In this document: positions 9,788 through 21,492 of the stretch, one piece after another
Layout: each line of letters begins with the position of its first letter
Position numbering within the stretch: the stretch's first letter is position 1
Assembly: GCA_014925825.1 (NCBI GenBank)
Contig: JACGCK010000217.1
Span: 1 to 64,000, forward strand
Reading direction: 5' to 3'
Length of the DNA: 64,000 nucleotides
Origin: Pholiota molesta
Taxonomy: Eukaryota > Basidiomycota > Agaricomycetes > Agaricales > Strophariaceae
Translations under genes and position numbers: made by a program
Notes under the pieces: model-generated
What the model was told of the DNA's origin: nothing
What the model saw: only the letters and a program-made list of their open reading frames with translations
Databases searched by the model: none

Positions 9788-11685
9788 ATGACAGAACCTC
9801 AGACGTCTCCAGAATCTACGCTGAGCAAGGTCCGTATTTTTTCCGTCATTGCATCTTTTTTTTCCTATCTAATTGTCATCAGTCCACCGACGTAGATCAA
9901 ACTGGCTTTCATTCAGACATCGAGCCATCGTCGGGATCCAAGGCTCTCATTGCCGTCGATCCCTACCAAATTCGCGATGGCATTCTTACAGAAGAAGAGC
10001 TCGCAAGCCTTCGCCACCACAAAAAGGGCAAGGCCGTCGGAAAATACCAATCCCGCCAAAATAACGTTCGTGATAACCGCGAGCCTAAATCTTCAGCTGA
10101 ACGAATGGATGGATCGTGTCTAGCTCATTTCAGCTCTTCTGAAGCCCATGGAAGAACATACCGAAGATGCAAAGGCACAAGAGGAAGCTATTCGATTACC
10201 GGTATGTTGATATGATATCCTATTGCAAACGGCCCATTAACATGATTTCTCTTCTTCAAGGTCAAGATCGCCATTTATGCCAGTCTGATATGCAACTTCG
10301 CTCTCTGCATTCTACAGTGTGAGCTCGTACATCATATAAATCCCGACTTCATGTTGTTGACGACTGCGCAGTGTATGCCGCCATCTCTTCTGTTTCGTTA
10401 TCACTTCTCGCCACTGGTATCGACTCTGTCTTCGACATTGGGAGCAATGTCCTGTTATTTTGGCTCCATCGAAAGGCGGCAAGATTGGACGGCAATAAAT
10501 GGCCTGTTGGAGGCTCCCGCCTTGAGACTATCGGAAATATTGTCTATGGTATGGCGGCACTTTCTTCGCTAAAGAATCCCACCTCTGACACCGCCATTCC
10601 ACAGGATTTTTGTCAGTGTCCTTTACAATTTTCTAGAGGATCGTGATTATGACATCTCTCACAGGATGGGTTCCGTCAATCTCGTCGTCATCGTGGAGTC
10701 GGCACACACTCTGCTCTCAAAGAAGGGCGACGCGCTCGCCCCTTTCCATCTTCCATCCATCATCGCCGTCGCTGCGGCTCTAGGTAAAGTTTCGTCAGCT
10801 TGTTACATCATAATCCGCTAATCGACACATACAGCCGTCAAAGGCGTCCTGTTCCTATATAGCTATTCGTTGCGAAAAAGCTCCAGTCAAGTACAAGTGC
10901 TCTGGCAAGACCATCGAAACGACCTCTGGATCAATGGATTTGGTGGGTCGAAACACTATGAATTCGGTCGATGAGGTACTCAGTGGGTCCAGGTATCCTC
11001 ATGTCATGTGGAGGAAGCAAACTTCGCTGGTGTACGTACCATTCTTCTGCGAATGACGCAAGCACTCATGATTCACGTAGATCTGGATCCCGTTGGTGCC
11101 ATCATCGTCCGTTATCCGTTCTTTTTTCATGCACTTGTCCATCCTGATCTGGCTCCGTTCACAGATCGCTCTGGGCGTGATCATCTCCTGGGGCCGCACG
11201 GTCTACCAGGAATTCGAACTCCTAGCCGGAAAATCCGCACCGCATGAGTTTTTGCAACTGGTTATCTACAAGGCGGCAACATTTACGGACGAGATCGAGA
11301 AAGTCGACACCGTCCGTGCATACCATGTTCGTCACTTTCGTCAATCATCAACATTTTTCACGCTGACTAAAAATAAATATTGCTTCAGAGTGGACCAGTA
11401 AGGCAAACGCTCCATAGTTTTGCTGTATGTTGACTCTTTCCCCTAGGATTATTTCGTCGAAGTGGACGTCATAAATGCACGCGAACACCCCGTTGTGGAA
11501 AGCACACGATATCAGTCAACAACTTCAAGATAAAATCGAGGTCCTTCCGAACGTCGATAGGGCGTTCGTACACGTAGATCACGAATGGACGCATACCCCA
11601 GTGTGTTGATTCTCCTCCTCTGAGAATGTTGCCAACTGACGCTTTTCAACCTTAGGAACATCGGAAACCAAAGTCGTCCATGTAA
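9788..11685 (+). CDS. Cation diffusion facilitator (Mn/Zn-type CDF) transporter, one apparent +1 frame break
   Basis: CDF proteins export or sequester divalent metals (Mn, Zn, Fe) by proton exchange across an organelle or plasma membrane. At least ten short introns give a protein starting MTEPQTSPESTLSK. The transmembrane part contains the paired metal motifs typical of the Mn-like CDF group, IDSVFD in helix 2 and DHRND in helix 5. Between them are HRKAARLDGNKWPVGGSRLE and ETIGNIVYGFLMGSVNLVVI, and GVIISWGRTVYQEF follows. The cytoplasmic C-terminal domain (RAYHSGPDYFVEVDV ... AFVHVDHEWTHTPEHRK) ends at TAA 11683-11685. At about 11470-11475 the frame needs one A fewer (GTCATAAATG) to continue into NTPLWKAHDISQQLQDKIE. 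This is either a real frameshift or a homopolymer error. Confidence 0.85.
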
Positions 11686-11989
11686 TAGCGTGTCTGATTT
11701 AATCTAGGACCACCGTTTCTTTGAATGTGTATATAGGATACCCGAGTAATTATCTAGCTCTGGCAGAAGCGCCTACTATAACATATTTTCTTCTTAAGAA
11801 TCCGGAAACCATTCATTTTGGAAACTACTTCGTTGTGAATCCTTCTTTCCTTTCCTTTGTGGTCTCGATTCTAAATCAAAACCTCGTCGACATACTCTAA
11901 TTCGCATTTAGACGGTAGTGGAAGCGGCCAGAGTGATAGTAGCCGCTATAGTGCAGGCCGAATATTTGAACGACAGAGGTCGTCTGGCT

Positions 11990-13150
11990 ATGTACATTGT
12001 ATGCGCTTAGCGCTAGGCAACAGCGCGAGAGGGCACGTCCCTCGCGTCATCACATGCCCACAAACATTCAAGCTCAGGCTGTGGGAATTAAAATTGGCGG
12101 AGAGCCAACTCCGGATACTCTCGTGTCGCGCGTCCAGACGCGACGCGCGATGGCGTCCATCTTCTCCTTCCCCCTCTTGTGTATCTTGGTCCATGACTCC
12201 ATTGCGGCTCAATGCACCAGCGCCATAAACCGAGTCGGCGGCGGTTCTAGACATTGCAAGCAAGCCAGTCTCATTCAGCATGTTCCCCAGCGCGAAGTAC
12301 TTCTTCATGACGATCGCGGCGGGCATGGGCTGCATGACGTGCCTAGGCTCCTCCACCTTTACCGGCAAGCTCTCCTAGGCTGCATATATTTCGAGCCTGT
12401 CTTTGCCGCGCAATGCGATGCCGCCACTGACCGCGCTTTGCGCACTGGCGTACAGTGCACAGTGCCCTCGTCCGAGTCGAGTGGCGTACATATGGAGTTG
12501 CTCTAGGCCTTATGTATCTCGCCGAGACGCTTTTTTTTTTGCTGGCGGCCCCCTCATCTCGCTTGGAGCCTGCGCATACCTGCAGATGGTCGAAATCCTC
12601 AACCTTCACCGTCGGCTCGCAGCTCCAGCGTGCACACCTACACCTCGCCGCCTTTCTACAATGTCCAGCACACCGTGTTTTCCTCGATCTCCAACCACCC
12701 ATCCTTGGCCTCGGACTCATCTCATGTCTGGCCTCCAGCGCGATGACACGTATCTCATCCATCCTTCCGTCGCGCATCCCTTCGAAGTCTTCATCGGGAC
12801 ATCAGACACTAGCACTATGTCCATACCCCTTCCGCGGCGTGGTCCCGGGCATTGGGGCGCTCGACGGCTTCTTTTTCAGTGCAGAGCAATGGAGACCGCG
12901 AACATGCGCGACGACGTACTCAAGTTTCCGATTTGACCTAAACACGCTCCCAGTGTATGGAAATGATATCAACCCCGCCCAATTATGTGCAACGTTCGGC
13001 TTCGGGTGTCTCGTTACGACGCCCACGACTTTGCTGACGTTCTCCGCGCTCGCACTCGGCCAAAAGACACGCGGCTTCGAGTGACGCCCTAGACTTTGCG
13101 TCGTGCATTTTGCCGTCGACTTCGCGTCCAGCCTCTCGTGGACGACCACG
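11990..13150. other. GC-rich stretch with long but unrecognised frames on both strands, possibly a decayed gene
   Basis: The composition jumps in GC relative to its flanks. Overlapping frames of 110-210 codons occur on both strands (for example 12455-13084 plus and 11988-12368 minus), but none shows a domain I recognise and no consistent spliced model emerged. Former coding sequence that has decayed is one explanation. Captured or satellite GC-rich DNA is another. Confidence 0.3.
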
Positions 13151-13319
13151 ATGCGTCATGAATGAGCCGCCTAATTAGCAGCTAACAACAGGCACACACA
13201 GTGAGTCCGTTTTATATACGGGCGGTTTGAGCTCACGCCTGGGCTCATCGCCTGTGCTTAATGGCGCTGTTACTTTGAACTAACTTACTTTATTCTCTAT
13301 ATGTCTCCTTGCAAGTGCG

Positions 13320-13890
13320 CGGCCACCGTCGAGCCTCCAACTGCTTTCATCGTCGATCGAGCTCAGTAGCCGTGGAGCCTCGCAGCCGCTGCCGTCGAGA
13401 TTGCTCGCCGCCGCCGCCGAGCTTGCTAGCTTGCAGCTCTCGCCGAGCTGCTCGCAGCCGCTTTGGTTAGATCACAGCTACCAGCCTCGGAGCCGCCGCC
13501 ATCGAGCCTGCTTACTCGCAACCGCCGTCACGCCTCAAAGCCGCTGCCATCAAGCTTGTGCGAGAAAGGCCGCCGCCAGCAAGCTCACCCGTTCGCAGCT
13601 ACTGCCGTCAAGCGGCCCACTTGCTTCCCTGCCCCCAAAGCAGATCCCCAGGGAGAACCTTTCAAACGCATCGCCGACGAGTACGAGGGCCGTGTCGCCG
13701 CCGTTGAGCGCTGGCCGCTAGCTCGACGACTGCTCCACGACGGCTTCTCCAGCGCCCGAGGTCGCGACACGAGTACGAGGGCCTAGGAAGTATGGAGCCA
13801 TCGAGCTTACCTGCAGCTGCCGTCAACGAGGGCTTGCAGCCGCCTGCCGTCAACTCCTGTCAACCGCCGTCAAGCTTGCTCGCAGCCGCC
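13320..13890. repeat. Degenerate minisatellite with units like GCAGCCGCTGCCGTCGAGCT
   Basis: A unit of about 18-24 bp (for example TCGCAGCCGCTGCCGTCGAG) recurs many times with changes, densely at 13320-13600 and again at 13790-13890. Alanine/serine/arginine-rich frames here, about 100 codons on the plus strand, are by-products of the repeat. Confidence 0.65.
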
Positions 13891-14563
13891 CGTGGATCGC
13901 GGAATCTCAAAATTGCAGCTAACCTAAATTAAGCCCAGGACAGCCACCGCGTGCATCGATCGAAAATCTTCAATCACCTACTTATCGCCGACCGGGACCA
14001 TTATTTGACTAGGGCGTAAAGCGAGATCCCCCCACCTTCCTGCGACTCCACTGGTCTATTGAATATTCGCAGTTCTATCGAAGTCCATCCGCAGCTAACT
14101 TCACGCGCCGACCTCCCATAATAAAGCTCCATCCTTGACTCATGGTCGGTGTGCAAGGGTGTGCATTGTGTCGATCTCGTCATTCATATGCATCGCAATC
14201 CTGTGCTGACCTCCATCTAGAAGGCTCTTGTTATGTACTAGTCTCCCCTCGTTGCTCTCAACATGGGGTTACAGGCAGTCACCGGTCGCCTGGTCTCCAA
14301 CATGCCATCTGAGCATGCAAAATACGCATGCACCATATTGTGGCGTTTGGGATACCACGACGTCGACATTAGTGGGCACACTGTGAGTACACGTCAACAG
14401 CGGCATCGTCCAATTTGTTGCAGAATTCTAAAGCAGAGGTATAGGCGGCTGCACACGGGCAGGTAATTTAGATTCATTGAGTAGTGAGTAGCAGGGGTAT
14501 ATATATATAAATGGACAGTTTTCCTGTCCATGGGTATCATCAAGTTTCCGTATCGACAATGCT
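13891..14563. other. Intergenic, no gene seen
   Basis: I see no recognisable frame. A short stretch near 14327-14370 (ATTGTGGCGTTTGGGATACC) resembles two related pieces near 18110 and 18305, suggesting an old dispersed repeat. Confidence 0.35.
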
Positions 14564-16193
14564 TCAAAAAGATTCTGATTCTTTACTGGAACAACTATCT
14601 TCATGGCGTTTGAATGCGGAATCTGAAAGGCGCTTCCCACAATAACGACATTGGCAAGGCGCTAGGCGAAAATGAGCCGAAAGATGATCTGTTCACCAAA
14701 ACGTGAGCATCTCTGGGAAATCTATCGAACAATATAATGACCTTACGTCTAAGATTGGTTAACCTCGTAAAGGGACTTTGACAAAATTGGAAAGGACAAT
14801 ACGCTTTCGTCTTCTGCATTTTCCTGGTATTTCTCTCTTGCCGACCTGCGCCGGAACCTATCACAGGCCGAAACTGTTGGAAAAGCGTCGTGATTTCAGG
14901 GAGGGGTGGGATAATGCCTCTGCGTCTGAGATCTTCTTCGAAGGCTTTTTGGACTTCAACCATGCCGTCCAAATCCAAAGATCTGGGCGTCAATTTGACT
15001 GAGCCTAACAGACCAGGTTTTGCTGATAGAAAATTCAGGAAGACGCGTTGTATGTTCCAATCCTGATTTCGTACTGAGGCAGTGTTCGAAGAGAGGTTGC
15101 AGTCGTATATTGCAGTACGATTTTCCGGGAGGTGCAGATAGGCTGAGAAGCATGAACAAGATATGGAAGGTAAAGGAATCAGTTCGTATATGTATGCTTA
15201 GAAAACATGCTTACTTTCCGACTGTGAGTAGCTTTTAATCTCGCTTGTGTCTCCATGGCGTTCGTTCTCGTAAAGTTCTGACTGCCAGATTGGTGGCAAT
15301 TCGAAGGACGTCATCGAAAGTGAACTCGTAGCCGCTCCTAAAAGATAAGTCTCTGTGAGATTTCACATTGAAGGCTAATAAAAAAGTACCCAAGCGTGCG
15401 TGAGGGGCAGGCGCCAAGCTCCCAATATCATACCATCCAACAGGGTATGGATTCACTGACAATTATATTAATATGCGTTCTAGTGCGACTCGGCAGCTAC
15501 ATGACATTGAAGACTCACGTTGCAAATTTTCGTTTACAGGAGGTGGCTGCTGGATACCTGTTTCTGCTGCGTTTTGATAATAGAGGTGATTGCTAGGAAG
15601 TGTCATTTGTGAATCCGACCCTGCGTCCCAAGTAGTAAAGTGGGGATTCAGTGCAACAGGTGGCCAAGGCATAGTAGCTAGCATCGACTCGGTACTGCTT
15701 CCTGACGCCCAGTGCTGGCTGACAGCATCGACTTGGACATGGTCAAAAATTTGCCAGATGTACGAAAGAAAATAAACTTACAATGACGGCCTGGCGGTAA
15801 ATTCACAACTGATGCATAGAATTGGGGTGCGGAAACAAGTTGTGTGCTAGGCGGAGTAATGAGGGTGGAAGAATCTGCGGTTCAAGTGAGCACATTATTT
15901 ACTGGACCGCGAGACGATTAGTACAGACCTGCATTACTTTCGGCTGAATTCTCGCTATGCCAGTATGGAGATCCACTTTCTGCAGTCGACCATATTGTTT
16001 CGTCGGGAACAGGACTAGATGGCGATGTGGTTTGCTCTGTGTCGTATAGAATGCCAGAGGGAAGGACCCAGTTTCGATAGGATTCTGCTCTTTGAATTAG
16101 CCCCGCTTACAATATTGTTGGATAATAGCGTAAATGCTTACCGCATTCTCCGGAGGGCATTGTGGGGTGTCTTGGAGAAAGGTCTTCTGCCAT
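14564..16193 (-). CDS. Two-zinc-finger protein with an unrecognised conserved N-terminal block, family member 2
   Basis: The proposed start at 16193 gives MAEDLSPRHPTMPSGEC, in a 52 nt first exon ending in a GTAAGC donor. Several proline/serine-rich exons follow (for example SYRNWVLPSGILYDTEQTT and LATMPWPPVALNPHF). The conserved block is encoded near 15060-14750 (NIQRVFLNFL, VQKAFEEDLRRRGIIPP, QQFRPVIGS). Finger 1 is CPFQFC ... HHLSAH, split by a phase-1 intron with exon ends at 14747 and 14688. Finger 2 is CRYCGKRLSDSAFKRHEDSC. The stop is at 14564-14566. No inactivating change was seen in the exons I read, although the middle exons are not certain. It is probably nuclear (inference). Confidence 0.65.
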
Positions 16194-16346
16194 CTTGACC
16201 AGGAAAATCAGTGTCTAAAGAGAGGTGATTGTATAATGGTTGTAGCTATCGAACGAGCATTTTATATAGGCTGAGTCGCTAGGGAGTCGGCGGCTACAGG
16301 CGTCTAAGTATGAAGTGGTTTGAAATCCCCGAACGATAAATCTCGG

Positions 16347-16500
16347 ACAAATCGCAGTATGTCAGCAATCGGGATATATGTTCTGTGGCTACACCGCCTT
16401 GCCTTTTCGATTTCGTGAATCGTCGAACAAATCGCAGTATGTCAGCAATCGGGATATATGTTCTGTGGCTATACCGCCTTTTCGATTTCGTGAATCGTCG
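16347..16500. repeat. Tandem duplication of an about 80 bp unit
   Basis: Copy 1 (16347-16425) and copy 2 (16427-16500) share ACAAATCGCAGTATGTCAGC through TTTCGATTTCGTGAATCGTC. Copy 2 lacks about five bases (GCCTT). They lie just upstream of zinc-finger gene 2, in its probable promoter. Confidence 0.85.
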
Positions 16501-17395
16501 GGGTGGTCACCATTCCAGGCGGTGTCTCTTTCGAGGTGGTCAAAACACATGGTCGTTGGTCTAGCGATGCGTTCCTCGTTTACCTTCGCCAACATGCGGA
16601 CATTTTGGCGCCTTACATCCAGGACTCGCCGGTGCTCGAGGCCTTCTGGCAGAGGACCATGCCACCAGTGCGTTAGCGGAAGACATTGTCAGTGAGTAGT
16701 CAATCTCCTATTGTGTGGCGTTTTTTCTCGTAAAAAGCGTCGTTGGACTCCTATAATGTGGGTATTTTTACTCATCATGTTCACCCAATAGGTTTGACGT
16801 TCAGTCCACCGGTGCATCTCGAGATTAAAGACGGGCGGGTGGCGTCGGATGTTAAGCGCGCACCCACGGCCCGGTCTTTCCCCCAAACCCTGGTATAAGT
16901 AGTTATGTTACGTATATCTATGCCATGATGGACCAGGTGTTTAGCGTACAGCGTAGCTACCCAATCCTCTGTCTCTTGATCTGAGCGACATAGACACACC
17001 TTTGCACACCTAGATCAGTCGGGATCGGTCTTTGACCTGACTCGAGAAGCTGCAACAGTACAATCACAGAAAATCCTTAAAGAATCCTATTGGTGAGGTC
17101 CAAAGCTGTGAGGGCACCACGTATGAGGCCCAGTGAGAAATGCAGTTCACCGTATAGAACGGCATCGAACAATTTTTGACTAATGTAACACGATCCAACC
17201 TTATCGCACAATTTCCGATTGCCCCGAGATTGCCTATGAATGTTTATCCAACCACGTCCAACTGCATGCCACCAAAGCCTCGCCCCTTTCGTATCTCCCA
17301 ATAACATGCGTGCCCTCTAACATAAAATTTGAGCTTGGCCAATTGGGGACTTTACTTCGAACTTGTAAATTATTTATTCTCAAGTTCCATTCTGC
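16501..17395. other. Intergenic, nothing recognised
   Basis: Only short frames are present, without domains or clear splice-linked continuity. Confidence 0.35.
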
Positions 17396-17668
17396 TCACG
17401 TGACAAAACTCAGGATGCCGCGCGTCGTCTCGAAATCGCGTTCCACGAACTGGCACATACACTCCTTTCCGCTCACCACCATGTTCCGACCCCTTACGTG
17501 CTCTTCCCCTTCCCTCTCTAACAACGAAGCTGTGAACTCGTTGACAAAATGTGTCCCGCCAAACATCAGCTCCTTCGATACTTCTTGCCGTGCATATGCC
17601 CTGGCCCCTAGGGAACATGATACTGCCAATATCGCGACCCAGCATGGAATTCCAGGCCACAAAACCAT
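17396..17668 (-). CDS. Small hypothetical protein with an N-terminal hydrophobic segment
   Basis: ATG at 17668 opens a 90-codon frame beginning MVLWPGIPCWVAILAVSC. The first 26 residues look like a signal peptide or membrane anchor (hydrophobic stretch, small residues ARAYA at the end). The rest is soluble and charged. A possible 48 nt in-frame intron (GTAAGG ... GTGCCAG) inside the second half would shorten it by 16 residues. No family is recognised and it could be a chance frame. Confidence 0.3.
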   Translation of the reverse strand: MVLWPGIPCWVAILAVSCSLGARAYARQEVSKELMFGGTHFVNEFTASLLEREGEEHVRGRNMVVSGKECMCQFVERDFETTRGILSFVT

Positions 17669-18069
17669 TTGAGCTGGTATAATTGTGGTATAATAACGAA
17701 AGTATTATGGTACATATTGGGCGTGCGATGTTTTGGATTGGCAACTTGGCCTCAATCGGGTAATGGCGGGATCATTGGGTGTGAAGAGATCCTGGCTGTA
17801 TTTCGGAGATGGTTAGATGGTGCTGTAGATTGCTAGATAGATTTGTTTGCTGTGGTTATATAGATATAAATGTGATTATATTCCCCCCTTACAAGTGTGA
17901 GATATGATTCGATATTGTTTGACAGGATGAGAATTTCAATCTAACCGTTGGCCGCCACAAACGGATCGTACAACAAATTACAACGTGCGAGATGGTGTTA
18001 CATCTGGTTGTACACCGTGATCTGGGTTTCTCTCTGGGTATGAGGGCCGGCGGGCACAGCCTCCAAGTG

Positions 18070-18400
18070 TGATGCTGCGTGTTATCACGCCCATTGTCCC
18101 CCGGCGCAGCACATATTGCGGCGTTTGCGACGCGAAGACGTTATCAATGGGCAACTCTGGTGATTGCCTAAGCTACAAGTGCCTTCTTCCGGTCTCTAGA
18201 CTCTCTACCTCCCCCAAAGCGCTTATTGGTACTATTCTCGACATGTGTGGTCCCAGGCATCTGGGCTCCATCATACAGTCTGAACGTACAAGGAACACAG
18301 CACATATTGTGGCGTTTGAGACACGAATATGCTGATATGAGTGCGTGCAGTGACTGCCTAATCTCACAAGAGGTTCTTGAAATTGGTGGCGATGGGCATA
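18070..18400. repeat. Imperfect direct repeat, about 190 bp apart
   Basis: The motif CACATATTGCGGCGTTTG at about 18110 recurs as CACATATTGTGGCGTTTG at about 18300. Downstream of each is GATTGCCTAAGCTACAAG or GACTGCCTAATCTCACAAG. This looks like an ancient tandem duplication without coding content. Confidence 0.5.
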
Positions 18401-18703
18401 AAGCTCGTCGGAGTCGTTTTTCTTTGACATGAAGTTTCGATGACTCACGAGAACCCCCAACATACAAATGTATCTGAACTTTGACATTTAAAAAACGAAT
18501 TCATTCGCTAAGGTGCTCACATCAAATGGGGTTGTCAGCATGGAACACGTTTGAATCCAAGGATATAGGGTAGTGTCGTTGGAAAATGCGAAGGATGCTG
18601 CTGGAGGTTGATGGCATGAACGATTTTATAACGAAATGATAATCATCTGACATACACAGAACATACTTGTGAAAAGCAAAAAAGCATATGAGAGTGGTAA
18701 ATT

Positions 18704-21012
18704 TCATTGAAGACGCTCGATTAGCAAGGGAAGGCGCAGTTTCTCTTCGCCATCCATGGGGACCAGAGTGATCGCAGACGCTGGCTGGATGGTAACATTT
18801 TCTGCGAGCGAGAAAGAGAATTTCTTGATAAGCTCGGACGCAATCACTTGTATCTCGAGTATTCTATCGACAGATGCGTCAGCTAGACAGAACTAAGAGT
18901 CAGGACTGGCCATAATACATACGCAAATCGCCACCTAAAATAGAGAATAAATACAGATGGTAAGTCATGAGTGGTATTTCTGCAATCTTTCCTCGGACTC
19001 ACCCAAGACATGTACGAGGCCCTCCCAAAAACGATAGCCTGTCAGGCGTTTAAAATCGAGAAACCATTACGCAGGAAGAGATAACAGCTTACATGTTAGC
19101 GTAAGGTCCAATGGAACCTCCAGTCCCAAGGTCTCTACCATCAAGCCATCGCGAGGGGTTAAATTCGTCTGCGTCATCACCCCAGAGGCTAGGTAATCTA
19201 CTCGATGCAGTTAGAATATAACATAGAGCAAGGGTCCAGCACTGGATATCAAATATAGAGACGAATGACGGACCTGTTATACCCAGTCATACTAATGACT
19301 GACATTCGCCCCTTCTTGACTCGGATTTCCTTGATAGATTTCCCTGATGAAGTTACGACTGGGGTAGATAGAGGAACTACCGCATCCATGCATGCAATGC
19401 GGGCAGCGTGTGGAACAGTGGCGTAGAATCGCATGGTTTCCTATAATAGCAGATAGATCACCTTTCAACGAAGGGTTCTATTTAGACGTTGACAGGGAGG
19501 CCTTACTTTGACTACTGCGTTCAAGACAGGAAGTCGATCATAGTCGAATCCTTTCGCAAAATCCTTGTTGGATGCTTCGACGATTTCCATTCACATCTTT
19601 GCTTGCCACTCCGGATATTGTGCCAAGGAGTACAGGAGCCAGAGTAAAGTATTGGCCTAGCATCGGTGAGGAAGTTAATTATGTCTACATAGTCAAGGAA
19701 TTCGAATGCGCTTACAGTTGTTTCTTCTCCGGCCACTGTTATGGAGCCAAACTGATCATGCAACTCGTCCTCATTAATCTTCGAAGCTGATTTATCGTTG
19801 GCATTCACTGAGAAACGTCGAAAAGATAGATAAATGGCACATTGACCCCAGATATACAAATAACACACTTAGAATATTAAATAAATCCGCATCCGGCTCG
19901 CCAGAAGGATGTGAAAGTTCCCGTCGTTTTTGCAGGAGTCGCTTCGAGATCGCCCGCGCCATTACACGATGGCTGAGCGCCTTTTGTGTAGCCTCAGGTG
20001 GATGGTCTTTGAGCCATCTAATGACAAATCCAGGGAGTTTCGACAGAATACCGGCAGTTAGGATACCCGCCTTCGAACGCTGCGCCATAGTTAACCTTGA
20101 GAGACACATCAGCATAGGAGAAATGATAAACAGAGTGAAGTGAGCTCGTACACAAGGTCTTCATAGGCTGAGGTGTACTCGTCATCAGACGCTGTGTCGT
20201 ATCCCATAACAGCTTTGAAGAATCAAGTAGTTGAATGTGAAGACACGGGAAACTTAACGAACCTTCAGTTATGGCCCGTAACGTCGTGGCATGTATAGGG
20301 CGACAAACATCAACCACGGAACCGGAGATTGGTGTCCAGTCCTCAGAAAGCTATCCAAAGAATAGCTAGTGAGAACAGTGAAATGCTCACGATTTTCGCG
20401 ATACGTACTCACATTCTGCGCAATTTTTTCCAGTACTGGGATTAATGCACGGACACTTGAGGCTGAGAACATGGGGTTCATTACTGCACGTATCCGGCGG
20501 TGAGCGTCGCCTTCAACGTAGAAGACACTTCCAGGTCCAAACGCAACAAGAAGGAGGAATCGGTGATCTGGACTTTTAGCGAAGACATTTGGGTTGGAGA
20601 GAATATGTTTAATAGCGACTGGATCTCGGAAAAACAATTGCTCTTCCTACATTTGGCACAAAAATTAACAAGAATGGGCCAAACGATTTAAAAGAAAAGC
20701 ACGCACTCCGAAGCAAGACCAGAACCTAAAGACATCTCCATATTTTTCGAACCAAGCTAACGTGGTTTTGCCAGCGGGAAGGCCCAGCACGAGGTCGACC
20801 ATGTTTCCTAAAACACCATTTACATATTAATGAGTACATGGGACCTTTTCGGTTTGGGTGATTTAAAGAAACTTGCCGAACAACCACGATTGAGACGTCG
20901 GTCCCTGCAAAGACGGGACATCGTCCCAGTTGGGTGCGAGTTTTTGTAGCAGAACGACGACAAGCAGGGCTGCACAGACGCTGAATAGCGCTGTAGGCAT
21001 GTTAATGTCCAT
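18704..21012 (-). pseudogene. Cytochrome P450, copy A (nonsense codon)
   Basis: P450s are haem monooxygenases, usually ER-anchored. The start at 21012 (MDINMPTALFS) gives an N-terminal membrane helix, and the introns match copies B and C. Landmarks are GDAHRRIRAVMNPMFSASS, the I-helix AGEETT, the ExxR motif ETMRFYATV, the haem loop SFLGGPRTCLG, and the end LLIERLQ at 18706. Two differences stand out. The first intron begins with GC (GCAAGT at 20876) instead of GT. Codon 19593-19591 is TGA where copy B has CGA, followed by ATG where B has ACG, so two CG-to-TG changes lie side by side. The stop falls between the I-helix and ExxR, removing the haem ligand, so the gene should be non-functional as a P450. 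Confidence 0.85.
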
Positions 21013-21492
21013 GATGTTCGAGATGGTCAGGATACGACAGGTACTTGATACATTTCGTGGTCGAGGGCATGCGGCCAACACCGTGACACGCACTGTCAGA
21101 GCCGCAGAGGGTACGTAACGTAAACGTAGCCGACTATAAGGCGTAAGGAGATTTACTGAAGTCGATACTTGGTGTTAAGCCTCAATCAGTGGTGCATACC
21201 CTTGCATACCTTATCTTTTTTCTTCAAGGCAATTGAAGTTGAAGACGTTGTTGCGTTGATGTTGAGCAAATGTTGAGGAAAAGACTCGGAAATCAAGAGT
21301 ACTTTACATAGCCGGTAAGTGGGTAAACTGTGGGTTACGTAATTGACGAAGCATGTGACAATCACTACTCTGATGTCGCAAGGCTCGCTTGCTCTTTCCT
21401 TGCTCTTTCCACAGGTTCCAACTAAGTTCCAACAGGTTCCAACTTGCGTCCAACCCTTCGGAGAGTTGCCCCTTCTACTTGTGCGCAACGCC

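Noticed and set aside
12455..13084. 209-codon plus-strand frame as a membrane protein gene
   Set aside because: Overlapping frames of similar quality exist on the other strand and no family pattern or splice model could be supported. It is listed only as an unexplained GC-rich stretch.
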